Assembly (NCBI GenBank): GCA_051883735.1 | Contig: JBJEUH010000071.1 | Span: forward strand, 1-5,348 | Length of the DNA stretch: 5,348 nucleotides | Source: Ventricola sp051883735 | Lineage (GTDB): Bacteria > Bacillota > Clostridia > Christensenellales > Aristaeellaceae | Direction of reading: 5' to 3' | Notes under the pieces: generated by a model | Databases searched by the model: none | Seen by the model: only the letters and a program-made list of their open reading frames with translations | Told to the model about the DNA's origin: nothing | Part shown: positions 5,299 to 5,348 of the stretch, piece by piece | Numbering within the stretch: the stretch's first letter is position 1 | How the letters are laid out: every line of letters begins with the position of its first letter | Translations under genes and position numbers: made by a program

Positions 5299-5348
5299 GT
5301 TATGAAAAGTAACATGCTTAAAACAGCGCAAGAAACAAGACCGCAAAA
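5295..5348 (-). repeat. Right copy of 54-bp inverted repeat
   Basis: Reverse complement of bases 1-54 with two differences. It starts inside the T-tract of the RNA terminator and runs to the last base of the window. Read outward (plus strand) it holds an ATG at 5302-5304 and an open frame of 15 full codons to the edge, with no Shine-Dalgarno sequence in front. The two copies differ by two amino-acid changes in that frame, so the DNA match, which also covers the non-coding bases before the ATG, is better explained by a repeated DNA element than by protein conservation. Confidence 0.9.

Noticed and set aside
5225..5305. Reading frame of 26 codons from ATG 5225 with AGGAG five bases upstream, ending in TGA that overlaps the outward ATG at 5302 as ATGA
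   Set aside because: It runs through helices 4 and 5 and past the terminator T-tract, so the stop would not be transcribed. The protein has no recognisable features, and the AGGAG belongs to the linker of a structured RNA. Kept as a weak alternative only.

Overview
The window looks like chromosomal DNA of a GC-rich Clostridia-type Firmicute, plausibly a gut anaerobe of the Oscillospirales/Christensenellales kind. This is inference from strong AGGAG-type ribosome binding sites, housekeeping-sigma promoters with 17-bp spacers, GC-rich coding sequence, GC-rich hairpin terminators, and the gene content (alpha-mannosidase and an ethanolamine permease family protein). No 16S or other marker gene is present, so the taxonomy is tentative.

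Layout: an inverted repeat of 54 bp (52/54 identical) forms the exact two ends of the window (1-54 and 5295-5348). Inside the left copy is an AT-flanked hairpin (51-80), then a complete GH38 alpha-mannosidase on the plus strand (102-3134). A perfect 15-bp inverted repeat (3144-3179) ends it and also faces the convergent minus-strand unit. The minus-strand unit is a two-gene operon: a histidine phosphatase of the CobC/phosphoglycerate-mutase superfamily (4963 down to 4373), then 20 bp later an EutH-family transporter (4352 down to 3276). A promoter at 4995-5023 drives it. Between the EutH stop and the shared terminator lie about 100 bp with two further hairpins and no gene.

The right end, 5064-5348, carries no convincing protein gene. 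Instead there is a near-consensus promoter (5076-5104), a roughly 188-nt segment with several strong hairpins, two of them capped by GNRA tetraloops, and an intrinsic terminator (5270-5298). This is best read as a stand-alone structured non-coding RNA gene, transcribed divergently from the phosphatase-eutH operon. I could not identify its family with certainty.

Functionally, the mannosidase would trim alpha-linked mannose from glycans such as host or dietary N-glycans. The EutH-like protein would import ethanolamine, a membrane-lipid breakdown product, or a related compound. The phosphatase could act in cobalamin nucleotide-loop assembly (ethanolamine ammonia-lyase needs adenosylcobalamin) or on a phosphorylated form of the transported compound. 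Links between the plus- and minus-strand units are inference; they are convergent and not co-transcribed. The most interesting points are the structured RNA and the terminal inverted repeats that abut terminators at both edges. No transposase, recombinase, CRISPR array or tRNA is visible.
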